Below are positions 1-5,436 of a stretch of DNA of 5,436 bases, in pieces. Source of the DNA: Tessaracoccus flavescens (GTDB taxonomy: Bacteria; Actinomycetota; Actinomycetes; Propionibacteriales; Propionibacteriaceae). The notes under the pieces were generated by a model. That model was not told the origin of the DNA and searched no databases. It saw only the letters and a list, made by a program, of their open reading frames with translations. Position numbers and translations under genes: made by a program. Location of the stretch: NCBI GenBank assembly GCA_020741375.1, contig DYZF01000194.1:1-5436 (forward strand), given 5' to 3'. Every line of letters begins with the position of its first letter. Position 1 is the first letter of the stretch.

Positions 1-875
1 GTGGCCAAGCCCCACAGCGTGATGTCGCCCATGGCGGCCACGGGCTGATCGACGGCGTGCCACAGGTTCCGCGCGGCGAGGATCACCACCACCGTGATGA
101 GGCCGAACAGCAGGCGGGTGGCCGCCATCAGCACGAGCCCGAGGACGGCCGGCTGACGCGTGCGCAGGTGCGCGGCGGCTTCCGCCAAGCCCGCGACGAT
201 GCCGCGGAACGAGGAAGCGGGGGCGGCGCCGTCGGGGCCGAGGGCGTGAGGGGCGAACCCCTTGGCGGTCAGCACCGAGCCGACGAAGAGCAGGGCGGCC
301 AAGCCGAAGACGATCGCGTCGGCCTGATGCGCTTCGAGCACTCCCCCGAACGCGAGCCGCGTGCCGAAGCCCAAGCCCGCGCCGATCACGACGCCGAGCG
401 GGCCCACCGTCGGCAGGATCGACGACGCGGTGAGGTACTCATCGCCGTCGACCGTGTGCTCAAGCGCGGCGGACAGGCCAGCCAGCATGAACCGGTTGAC
501 GCTGAGCGCCACCAGCAGAGCGCCGAAGAGGACCACCGCCCACACCCCGGAGGTGCCGCCGCTGAAGACCACGAGGCCGATGACGACGGCGAGCGCCGCA
601 CGGAGCACGTCGGAGTAGAGGGCGATGTTGCGCCTCGGCCATCGGTCGAGGAGCGGGGAGACGAACGGGCCGATGACGGTGAACGGCAGCAGCGTCAGCG
701 CCAGCACGCCGGCGATCGCCCACGCGTTGGGTTGCGATTGCGGCGAGAACAGGATGTAGCTCGCCATGCCCACCTGGAGCGTGCCGTCGGCGGCTTGGCT
801 GAGGGTGCGCAGGATCAGGAGCCGGCGGAACGGCTCGTGCTGCCAGAGGCGCTTGAGCGCGCCGAACACCCCCAC
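1..875 (-). CDS. MFS permease, N-terminal part (3' end off the window)
   Basis: This is a secondary transporter of the major facilitator superfamily, placed in the cytoplasmic membrane; the substrate cannot be read from the sequence, and drug or metabolite export is only a guess. The frame stays open from the GTG at 875 to the left edge and gives 291 residues. It alternates hydrophobic helices (about 52-74, 88-106, 110-128, 156-172, 186-202, 241-267) with short polar loops. Residues 69-83 (GPFVSPLLDRWPRRN) match the loop 2-3 motif of MFS proteins (G-x3-D-R-x-x-R-R). Residues 128-150 (NRFMLAGLSAALEH, then a DEYLTASS segment) resemble the mid-protein region of actinobacterial MFS exporters. The start lies 6 bp after the terC stop, so translation is probably coupled to terC in one operon. 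GTG at 869 is an equally possible start, since neither has a clear Shine-Dalgarno. Roughly 100-150 C-terminal residues should lie outside the window. Confidence 0.85.
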   Translation of the reverse strand, partial: MGVFGALKRLWQHEPFRRLLILRTLSQAADGTLQVGMASYILFSPQSQPNAWAIAGVLALTLLPFTVIGPFVSPLLDRWPRRNIALYSDVLRAALAVVIGLVVFSGGTSGVWAVVLFGALLVALSVNRFMLAGLSAALEHTVDGDEYLTASSILPTVGPLGVVIGAGLGFGTRLAFGGVLEAHQADAIVFGLAALLFVGSVLTAKGFAPHALGPDGAAPASSFRGIVAGLAEAAAHLRTRQPAVLGLVLMAATRLLFGLITVVVILAARNLWHAVDQPVAAMGDITLWGLA

Positions 876-881
876 CCGGGA

Positions 882-2072
882 TCAGCCGGCGTTGAGTTGA
901 TCGCGCAGGGCGTGGGCCTTCTGCACGGCTTCGTCGGCGCCGGTCTCCTCCATCGCCTTGCGGACGCGCTCCGGATCCAGACCCTTGAGTTCCTTCACCG
1001 CGGCGAGCATCTCCTGGTAGATCGCCTCGTGCTCGGCGTCGGTGGAGTGGTAGTCGGTGTGGAGGTACGCGGTGGCGTGGCGATCCACGTGGCGCACCGC
1101 CGTCTGCACCTTGCCCTGCGGGCTGAGCAGCGAGGCGATAACCGTGACGGCGAGGGCGCCGATGATGACCACGAGCGAGTGCGTGATCTCGATCTCGAAC
1201 ACCGGCACGGGCTGGCCGTCGTTGATGAAGAACAGCTGGTTCTCGTGCAGGGCGTGCAGGATCAGCTTCACGCCGATGAAGCCGAGGATGAAGGCCAGGC
1301 CGTAGCTGAGGTAGATGAGGCGATCGAGGAGGCCGTCGATCAGGAAGTACAGCTGGCGCAGGCCCATGAGGGAGAACGCGGTGGCCGTGAAGACGATGAA
1401 CACGTTCTGGGTGAGGCCGTAGATGGCGGGGATGGAATCCAGCGCGAAGAGGATGTCGGTGCCGCCGATGGCCACCATCACGAGCAGCATCGGGGTGAGG
1501 ACGCGGCGGCCGTTCTCGACGGTGAAGAGCTTGTCGCCGTCGTAGTGGTCCGTGGTGCGCAGGTACTTCTTGGCGATACGGATGATGAAGTTGTCGGCTT
1601 CGTCGTCGCCGTCCTTCTCAGGCACCAGCAGCTTGCCGGCAGTGACGATGAGGATCAGGCCGAAGAAGTAGAACGCCCAGGAGAGGTTGTCGATCATGGC
1701 CTTGCCGGCGAAGATGAACGCGGTGCGGGCGATCAGGGCGAAGACGATGCCGAACAGCAGCACCTTCTGCTGATCCTCACGGGGCACCGCGAAGCTCGAC
1801 ATGATGATCAAGAAGACGAATAGATTGTCTACTGACAACGCCTTTTCTGTGATGTAGCCGCCGAAGTATTCGGCGCCCATCTGCGCTCCGCCGAAGATCC
1901 ACACCAGCACGCCGAAGACCAGGGCGAGGCCCACGTAGATGGCCGACCAGACGGCGGCTTCCTTCAGCGTGGGGATGTGCGCCTTGCGGACGTGGAAGAA
2001 GAAATCGAAGGCGAGCAGTCCGAGAATCACGACGATGGTGATTCCCCAGACCCACAGGGGGACGTTGGACAT
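882..2072 (-). CDS. terC: TerC-family integral membrane protein with C-terminal extension
   Basis: This 396-residue TerC-family protein has about nine membrane segments (near 6-25, 40-60, 78-95, 103-122, 130-150, 193-215, 222-240, 253-275, 298-316). Family hallmarks are F-D22-FFFH27 in helix 1, E76-KALSVDNLFVF around 76-87, GGTDILFALDSIPA (203-216) and GLRQLYFLIDG (237-247). The acidic residues in these motifs are the presumed metal-binding sites. TerC was named for tellurite resistance loci, but family members such as Alx and the Bacillus MeeF/MeeY proteins are linked to manganese export and metalation of secreted enzymes; a manganese or other divalent-cation role here is inference. The ATG at 2072 was chosen because AGGAG lies 9 nt upstream and the protein then begins with the usual hydrophobic helix. 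An in-frame GTG at 2114 would add 14 polar residues that look like leader. After the last helix a hydrophilic, charged tail of about 80 residues (317-396) lengthens the protein beyond the usual 320-345 or so. Confidence 0.93.
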   Translation of the reverse strand: MSNVPLWVWGITIVVILGLLAFDFFFHVRKAHIPTLKEAAVWSAIYVGLALVFGVLVWIFGGAQMGAEYFGGYITEKALSVDNLFVFLIIMSSFAVPREDQQKVLLFGIVFALIARTAFIFAGKAMIDNLSWAFYFFGLILIVTAGKLLVPEKDGDDEADNFIIRIAKKYLRTTDHYDGDKLFTVENGRRVLTPMLLVMVAIGGTDILFALDSIPAIYGLTQNVFIVFTATAFSLMGLRQLYFLIDGLLDRLIYLSYGLAFILGFIGVKLILHALHENQLFFINDGQPVPVFEIEITHSLVVIIGALAVTVIASLLSPQGKVQTAVRHVDRHATAYLHTDYHSTDAEHEAIYQEMLAAVKELKGLDPERVRKAMEETGADEAVQKAHALRDQLNAG

Positions 2073-2081
2073 AAGGCAGTA

Positions 2082-2086
2082 CTCCT
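2082..2086 (-). promoter_or_regulatory. Ribosome binding site of terC
   Basis: On the minus strand this reads AGGAG and ends 9 nt before the ATG at 2072. It decides the start in favour of that ATG over the upstream in-frame GTG at 2114, which would place this site inside the coding region. Confidence 0.7.
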
Positions 2087-2115
2087 GACCGGGTGAAGGG
2101 GGCTTATCTGCCACC

Positions 2116-2158
2116 GGTACCCTTCAGGGCCAACGTCGATGACTGTCTTAAGGATACC
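2116..2158 (-). promoter_or_regulatory. Possible hairpin in the terC leader
   Basis: In minus-strand RNA, GGUAUCCUU (2158-2150) can pair with AAGGGUACC (2124-2116). This makes nine base pairs, one of them U-G, around a 25-nt loop. The same pairing in plus-strand RNA would contain an A-C mismatch, so the fold suits the terC transcript better. It lies 44 nt upstream of the terC start. TerC/Alx genes elsewhere are often under the manganese-sensing yybP-ykoY riboswitch, but I do not see that riboswitch's conserved loop sequences, so this is only a candidate structured leader. A TATCCT at 2157-2152 could instead be a -10 box, in which case the 5' arm would not be transcribed. Confidence 0.25.
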
Positions 2159-2164
2159 CTCAGG

Positions 2165-2180
2165 TTTCGCTGACCCGAAA
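2165..2180. repeat. Short inverted repeat TTTCG-N6-CGAAA in divergent promoter region
   Basis: Perfect 5-bp arms, TTTCG (2165-2169) and CGAAA (2176-2180), flank a 6-nt centre. The repeat sits between terC and the penicillin-binding protein gene, just upstream of the presumed promoter of the latter. Arms of this length occur by chance, so an operator role is only possible, not shown. Confidence 0.2.
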
Positions 2181-2197
2181 TAGTGAGCGGGCCCGGG

Positions 2198-2203
2198 TAG
2201 CCT
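2198..2203 (+). promoter_or_regulatory. Candidate -10 box of the penicillin-binding protein gene
   Basis: TAGCCT fits the actinobacterial TAnnnT -10 pattern and would start transcription near 2210, giving a leader of about 19 nt that includes the ribosome binding site. No good TTGACA-like -35 lies at the right distance; the nearest, TGACCC at 2171-2176, is 21 nt away. The call is therefore weak. Confidence 0.3.
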
Positions 2204-2217
2204 AGGGAACCGATCAA

Positions 2218-2223
2218 GGGAGG
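2218..2223 (+). promoter_or_regulatory. Ribosome binding site of the penicillin-binding protein gene
   Basis: GGGAGG, within AAGGGAGG, lies 5 nt before the GTG at 2229. This supports GTG as the start and places a complete lipoprotein signal directly behind it. Confidence 0.75.
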
Positions 2224-2228
2224 TCCGA

Positions 2229-4133
2229 GTGCGCCGACACATCGCTGCCGCTGTGGTGCTAGCCGTGGCCCTCGTCGGGTGCGCCCCCGGCGGCGAGAAG
2301 CCCGGCCCAGACCCGACGACCACCGCGGAGGTCTCGCCACCCAACAACCTCCCCAAGGCCGATACCGCCGTCAACGCCATCGTCACCGCGCTGGGCAGCA
2401 AGGATCTCTCCACGGTCCCCACCGTCAAGGCCGCCGCCGACGCGCAGGCAGACCTCACCACGATCTTCGCCGGCATGGACGGCATCTACCCCAGCTTCAC
2501 CGCCGGCCAGGTGGCTTACGACGGCGACGACACCGCCACCGTCCCGATCACCGTCGAGTTCCCCAACTTGGGGCGCGAGGGCTGGAAGTACGAGACGACG
2601 GCGAAGCTTCGGCACAGCGATCAATGGCGCCTCGACTGGTCGCCCACGCTGATCCACCCGGATCTCACCAGCGACACCCGCCTCCGCCACACCCAAGCCG
2701 AGGCCAAGCGCGCGCCGATCAACGGCGCCGACGGGCTGGCGCTCGTCGAGGAACTCGCGATGTACGAGGTGGGGCTCGACAAGGGCGCCGTCATCGAATC
2801 CGAGTGGATGACCGCCGCCAGCGATCTGGCGGCGCTGATGAAGATCGACGCCGCCGCCTACCAGAAGAAGGTGCAGGCCAACGGACCCAAGGCGTTCGTC
2901 ATCGCCTCCACCGTCCGCCAGGAGCAGATCCCTGCTGCCATCACCAACATCCCCGGCACGCACGTCCGCGAGATCCGCGCCATGCTCGGCGCGAGCGATT
3001 CGTTCGCCGCTCCCCTGCTGGGCGCCGTCGGCGAACCCACCAAGGAGATGATCGACAAGTCCGGCGGCGAGCTCACCGTCATGGATCGGGTGGGCATCTC
3101 CGGCCTGCAGGCGCGCTACGACGAGCAGTTGCGCGGCGTCCCGCTCGTCCAGATCGATCTAGTGGGCCGGAAGGTCGAGGGCTCCAGCGCGGCCCCCATC
3201 GAGCCGCGACCCCTGTTCCAACAGGACGAGAGCATCAGCCAGCCACTCAACCTCAGTCTTGATCGCGTCATGCAGGAGAAGGCAGAGGCGGTGCTGGCGG
3301 ACCAGCCGGGGTTGGCCACACTCGTGGTCATCGACGTGGCGACGGGCGGCATCGTCGCCGCCGCGCAATCGCCCAGCGGCGGCACCTACCCGCACGTGAC
3401 GTTCGGCAAGTTCGCGCCCGGCTCCACGTTCAAGGCGGTCTCCGCCTTGGCGATGCTGCGCGACGGGATGACGCCGTCGTCGACGGTGCAATGCCCGGCC
3501 AGCCTGAAGGTGGGCACCTACACGTTTGGCAACTACTCGGGCTACCCGTCGGCGTTCAACGGCTCGATTTCACTGACCGACGCGTTCAAGGAGTCGTGCA
3601 ACACGGCGTTCGCCGGGGCCGCGGCCGACATCACGGGAGACCAGCTCCATGCGGCCGCGGCGTCGCTGGGCGTCGGCACGGATTACGACGCGGGCTTCAC
3701 GTCCAACTTCGGCACGGTCCAGCCGGCCAACAACATCGACAGGGCTGCGTCGATGATCGGTCAGGGCCAGGTGACGATGTCGCCGCTGGGCATGGCCGGG
3801 GTCGCGGCATCGATCGCTAGCGGCCGCACCGTCATCCCATGGTTGGTCAAGGGTCATGAGGCCAAGCCGACGGCGGCGCCCCTGACGGCGGGCGAGGCGA
3901 CGGCGCTGCAGTCGATGATGAAGGCGACGGTTGATTCCGGCACGGGTAAGTCGCTCCAGGGCGTCATGACGGGCGCGAAGACGGGCACGGCCCAGTGGGG
4001 CCCGTCGGGCGACCTGAAGACCAGCGCGTGGATGATCGCTTACAACGACAAGTACGCGGTCTCGAGCTTCGTCGAGGTTGGCGATTCGGGCGGCTCCACC
4101 GCCGCCCCGCTGATCACGCGCCTGTTCTCCTGA
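2229..4133 (+). CDS. Penicillin-binding lipoprotein (class B PBP, transpeptidase)
   Basis: This 634-residue class B penicillin-binding protein would crosslink peptidoglycan stem peptides on the outer face of the membrane. It starts with a lipoprotein signal: MRRH, a hydrophobic stretch, then LVGC with the lipidated Cys at 18, so it is lipid-anchored rather than held by a transmembrane helix. A Pro/Thr-rich linker (20-42) leads to an NTF2-like MecA_N-type domain (about 43-150). The PBP dimerisation region (about 155-315) carries a degenerate R161-APINGADGLAL and the typical GLQARYDEQLRG (292-303). The transpeptidase domain (about 340-634) has all three active-site motifs: S399-T-F-K402 with the nucleophilic serine, S456-C-N458 and K584-T-G586. 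The architecture matches the mycobacterial PBP-lipo (Rv2864c) and is distantly related to MecA/PBP2a, but domain content alone does not imply beta-lactam resistance. GTG is the start because GGGAGG stands 5 nt upstream. It appears monocistronic, divergent from terC and convergent with the kinase gene. Confidence 0.95.
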   Translation: MRRHIAAAVVLAVALVGCAPGGEKPGPDPTTTAEVSPPNNLPKADTAVNAIVTALGSKDLSTVPTVKAAADAQADLTTIFAGMDGIYPSFTAGQVAYDGDDTATVPITVEFPNLGREGWKYETTAKLRHSDQWRLDWSPTLIHPDLTSDTRLRHTQAEAKRAPINGADGLALVEELAMYEVGLDKGAVIESEWMTAASDLAALMKIDAAAYQKKVQANGPKAFVIASTVRQEQIPAAITNIPGTHVREIRAMLGASDSFAAPLLGAVGEPTKEMIDKSGGELTVMDRVGISGLQARYDEQLRGVPLVQIDLVGRKVEGSSAAPIEPRPLFQQDESISQPLNLSLDRVMQEKAEAVLADQPGLATLVVIDVATGGIVAAAQSPSGGTYPHVTFGKFAPGSTFKAVSALAMLRDGMTPSSTVQCPASLKVGTYTFGNYSGYPSAFNGSISLTDAFKESCNTAFAGAAADITGDQLHAAAASLGVGTDYDAGFTSNFGTVQPANNIDRAASMIGQGQVTMSPLGMAGVAASIASGRTVIPWLVKGHEAKPTAAPLTAGEATALQSMMKATVDSGTGKSLQGVMTGAKTGTAQWGPSGDLKTSAWMIAYNDKYAVSSFVEVGDSGGSTAAPLITRLFS

Positions 4134-4139
4134 TCCGCT

Positions 4140-4179
4140 GATTGAGTAGCCCGCGCCCGACGCCGGGCGTATCGAAATC
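4140..4179. terminator. Palindromic intergenic element, probable bidirectional terminator
   Basis: The element sits in the 71-bp gap between two convergent genes. Its core is a perfect 6-bp GC stem, CGCCCG (4154-4159) and CGGGCG (4164-4169), around an ACGC tetraloop, with one more G-T pair. The outer ends GATT (4140-4143) and AATC (4176-4179) are complementary, and partial pairing lies between. On the minus strand it begins GATTTCGATACG and ends GGGCTACTCAATC, which resembles a palindrome family I recall as dispersed between actinobacterial genes. There is no U-tract, as is common for terminators in this phylum. A terminator role is inferred from position and fold; whether it is a repeat in this genome cannot be judged from one copy. 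Confidence 0.6.
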
Positions 4180-4204
4180 CCGCGAGATCCCCGTGGACTG
4201 AAGG

Positions 4205-5332
4205 TCAGTGCGCGTCGGAGGCCGACGCGAACGTGCCCTCGGCCCGCCGCACGCCCTGCACGCGGTGCTTGGGCACGAGCTCGTCGAGGAACTTGTACCG
4301 ATCCCTCGTGTACGCCTCGCGGAGGCTGCCCGCCTCGGCCTTGCGCTTGGTGGCGCGCCACCAGTCTGAGATGTCGCCCCAGCCGGGCGCGGCCAGCGAC
4401 CCGCCGAACTGCTGCACCGCCAACGCCGAGCACAGCGACGCGAACTTGAGCCGCTGCACCAACGGCCACCCCGCCAGCACCCCGAGCACCGACGCCGCGG
4501 CGAACACGTCGCCGGCCCCCGTCGTATCGAGCGACGTCACCGGCACCGCCGGGCAGAACGCCTCCTCACCCGTGGCCGAATCGATCGCATACGAGCCGTG
4601 AAGGCCGTCGGTTACGATCGCCAGCGGCACGCGCTCGGCCAGCTTCCGCACGGCAGCCTCGGGGGTGTCGGTGCGCGTGTACTTCATGGCCTCGACGGCG
4701 TTCGGCGAGAACGCGTGGCAGTACTGCAGCGGGGCGAGGATCACCGGATCCCAGCGCTCGGTTTCGTCGTAGCCGAGATCGGCGAAGATCAGGGTGCCCT
4801 TGGCCGCCAGCCCGGCCCACCACGCCGTCTCCCCCGCCAAATCGACGACGGCGGCGCGCGTGGCCGGTGCCTGCGCGATCTGCTCGTCGAGCGGCTCCGG
4901 CAGGGGGTGGCCGTGGGTCACCATGGCGCGGTCGCCGTCGGTGGCGATGGAGACGGTGATCGCGGAATGGAAGTTCTCGAACCGGCGCGAAGCACTCAGA
5001 TCGATCCGCTCCTGGCCGGACAGGGTCTCCCACATCCAGTCGGCGTAGGCGTCGTCGCCGAACCCGGCCGCCAAGCCCGTTTTCAGGCCGAGCCGGGCGG
5101 ACGCCGTCGCAAGATTGGCGATACCGCCGGGGCAGGACCCCATGCCGCGGCTCCACACCTCTTGGCCGGGGAGGGGCATGTGGGCGAGGCCGGTGAAGAT
5201 GAGATCGAAGAAGACGGTGCCGGACAGCAGCACGTCGAGCGGCGGGTCCGCGTCCGTGCGGCTGGCCGCCAGTGGATCCCATGCCCAGCAGGTGGGGCAG
5301 AGTTCCTCGTCGTGGTCGTGATTGTCGATCAT
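4205..5332 (-). CDS. PfkB-family carbohydrate kinase with Cys/His N-terminal extension
   Basis: This 375-residue ribokinase/PfkB-family protein would transfer ATP phosphate to a sugar or sugar-like alcohol in the cytoplasm; the substrate cannot be assigned. The kinase fold starts near residue 33 (LDVLLSGTVFFD, with D43 as the likely substrate contact). It continues through the PfkB signature-1 region, GSCPGGIANLATASARLG (65-82), and NAVE (211-214), which fits the metal-linked NxxE motif. It reaches signature 2, D269-TTGAGD275, with D275 as the expected catalytic base and GAG as the anion hole. In front lies an unusual tail of about 30 residues, NHDHDEELCPTCWAWDP (4-20), holding a CPTC pair and two histidines. 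ATG at 5332 is chosen because AGGAG lies 6 nt upstream; an in-frame TTG at 5338 touches that site. The gene diverges from a GH4 phospho-glycosidase gene, suggesting a shared sugar pathway, and converges on the PBP gene. Confidence 0.92.
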   Translation of the reverse strand: MIDNHDHDEELCPTCWAWDPLAASRTDADPPLDVLLSGTVFFDLIFTGLAHMPLPGQEVWSRGMGSCPGGIANLATASARLGLKTGLAAGFGDDAYADWMWETLSGQERIDLSASRRFENFHSAITVSIATDGDRAMVTHGHPLPEPLDEQIAQAPATRAAVVDLAGETAWWAGLAAKGTLIFADLGYDETERWDPVILAPLQYCHAFSPNAVEAMKYTRTDTPEAAVRKLAERVPLAIVTDGLHGSYAIDSATGEEAFCPAVPVTSLDTTGAGDVFAAASVLGVLAGWPLVQRLKFASLCSALAVQQFGGSLAAPGWGDISDWWRATKRKAEAGSLREAYTRDRYKFLDELVPKHRVQGVRRAEGTFASASDAH

Positions 5333-5338
5333 TCCCAA

Positions 5339-5343
5339 CTCCT
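5339..5343 (-). promoter_or_regulatory. Ribosome binding site of the kinase gene
   Basis: On the minus strand this reads AGGAG, inside GCGAGGAG, and lies 6 nt before the ATG at 5332. The spacing rules out the adjacent TTG at 5338 as the start. Confidence 0.7.
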
Positions 5344-5355
5344 CGCTCTCTGGCC

Positions 5356-5361
5356 AGAGTA
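5356..5361 (-). promoter_or_regulatory. Candidate -10 box of the kinase gene
   Basis: The minus strand reads TACTCT, which fits TAnnnT and would start transcription about 17 nt before the start codon. No recognisable -35 hexamer stands at 16-18 nt, so support is weak. Confidence 0.3.
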
Positions 5362-5378
5362 TCGCCCGGGGGCCGCGT

Positions 5379-5384
5379 TAGGGT
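5379..5384 (+). promoter_or_regulatory. Candidate -10 box of the GH4 gene
   Basis: TAGGGT fits the TAnnnT pattern and lies 18 nt before the ATG at 5403, leaving room for a short leader with the GGAGG site. It occupies the place where the -35 of the divergent kinase promoter would be. No -35 consensus is visible. Confidence 0.3.
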
Positions 5385-5391
5385 GGGCTGC

Positions 5392-5396
5392 GGAGG
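5392..5396 (+). promoter_or_regulatory. Ribosome binding site of the GH4 gene
   Basis: A consensus GGAGG ends 6 nt before the ATG at 5403 and confirms that a real gene begins there despite the short stretch visible. Confidence 0.7.
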
Positions 5397-5402
5397 TGCA
5401 CG

Positions 5403-5436
5403 ATGAAGCTGTCCATTATGGGCGGAGGCGGGTTCC
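5403..5436 (+). CDS. Start of a glycoside hydrolase family 4 gene (6-phospho-beta-glucosidase type)
   Basis: Only 11 codons are visible: MKLSIMGGGGF. A hydrophobic beta strand followed by a glycine cluster is the start of a Rossmann NAD-binding fold. The precise form MKL-hydrophobic-GGGGF is what I recall for the actinobacterial branch of GH4 6-phospho-beta-glucosidases, while the alpha-glucosidase branch tends to read GGGS. GH4 enzymes cleave 6-phospho-glycosides by a redox mechanism that needs NAD+ and usually Mn2+. The divergent PfkB kinase fits a sugar-phosphate setting. Other Rossmann dehydrogenases remain possible because so little is visible. Confidence 0.6.
   Translation, partial: MKLSIMGGGGF

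Noticed and set aside
57..1823. A 588-codon open frame on the plus strand opposite the MFS and terC genes.
   Set aside because: The translation is low-complexity (Glu, Asp, Arg, His, Gly, Ala, Gln), resembles no folded protein and lies antisense to two clear membrane-protein genes. High third-position GC suppresses stop codons on the opposite strand, which explains it.
2073..2114. An earlier terC start at GTG 2114, adding 14 residues.
   Set aside because: The added residues are polar, the AGGAG site at 2082-2086 would fall inside the gene, and ATG 2072 gives a normal TerC N-terminus.
2073..2158. A yybP-ykoY manganese riboswitch upstream of terC.
   Set aside because: The conserved loop sequences expected of that class are not recognisable, so only a generic candidate hairpin is reported.
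2279..3262. A 327-codon plus-strand open frame inside the PBP gene.
   Set aside because: Arg/His-rich shadow of the +1-shifted PBP reading frame, with no ribosome binding site. The true frame carries the lipobox and catalytic motifs.
2229..4133. A methicillin-resistance type PBP2a (mecA).
   Set aside because: It shares the MecA_N-like and transpeptidase architecture, but the lipoprotein anchor and actinobacterial sequence features match the housekeeping PBP-lipo group. Nothing suggests a resistance island.
3570..4469. A 299-codon minus-strand open frame bridging the PBP end and the kinase end.
   Set aside because: It runs antisense through the PBP transpeptidase domain, across the terminator and out of frame through the kinase. 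Its Arg/Ala/Gly-rich translation has no domain features.
4566..5282. A 238-codon minus-strand open frame inside the kinase gene.
   Set aside because: Arg-rich out-of-frame shadow of the PfkB gene; the kinase motifs are all in the other frame.

Overview
The window looks like chromosomal DNA of a high-GC Actinomycetota species. The support is the strong G/C bias at third codon positions, GTG starts beside good Shine-Dalgarno sequences, a mycobacterial-type penicillin-binding lipoprotein (Rv2864c class), and an intergenic GATTGAGTAG...TATCGAAATC element. That element resembles the GGTTTCGATACG...GCTACTCAACC palindromes I recall from many actinobacterial genomes. Order or genus cannot be fixed from this sequence; Propionibacteriales or Micrococcales would fit. 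Nothing points to phage, plasmid, transposon or CRISPR.

Layout from left to right. On the minus strand, a two-gene unit is transcribed leftwards: a TerC-family membrane protein (882-2072), followed 6 bp later by an MFS permease (1-875) that runs off the left edge. A divergent intergenic region of about 156 bp (2073-2228) holds the ribosome binding sites of both flanking genes, a possible hairpin in the terC leader and a weak -10 candidate for the next gene. On the plus strand, 2229-4133 encodes a class B penicillin-binding lipoprotein with an NTF2-like MecA_N-type domain, a dimerisation domain and a complete transpeptidase domain. It converges on a PfkB-family sugar kinase (4205-5332, minus strand). 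The 71 bp between them holds the palindromic element, probably a bidirectional terminator. A 70 bp divergent promoter region (5333-5402) separates the kinase from the first 11 codons of a glycoside hydrolase family 4 gene (6-phospho-beta-glucosidase type), which runs off the right edge.

Three loosely linked functions are present: membrane metal or stress homeostasis plus export (terC-MFS), cell-wall crosslinking (PBP), and intracellular sugar phosphate metabolism (kinase plus GH4). The kinase/GH4 pair is the only obvious functional partnership across a promoter region. Most of the window is ordinary core-like sequence. The points most worth a second look are the Cys/His-rich N-terminal extension of the kinase, the kinase-GH4 pairing, the possible structured terC leader and the dispersed-repeat-like terminator. 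I found no convincing evidence of a new biological system here.
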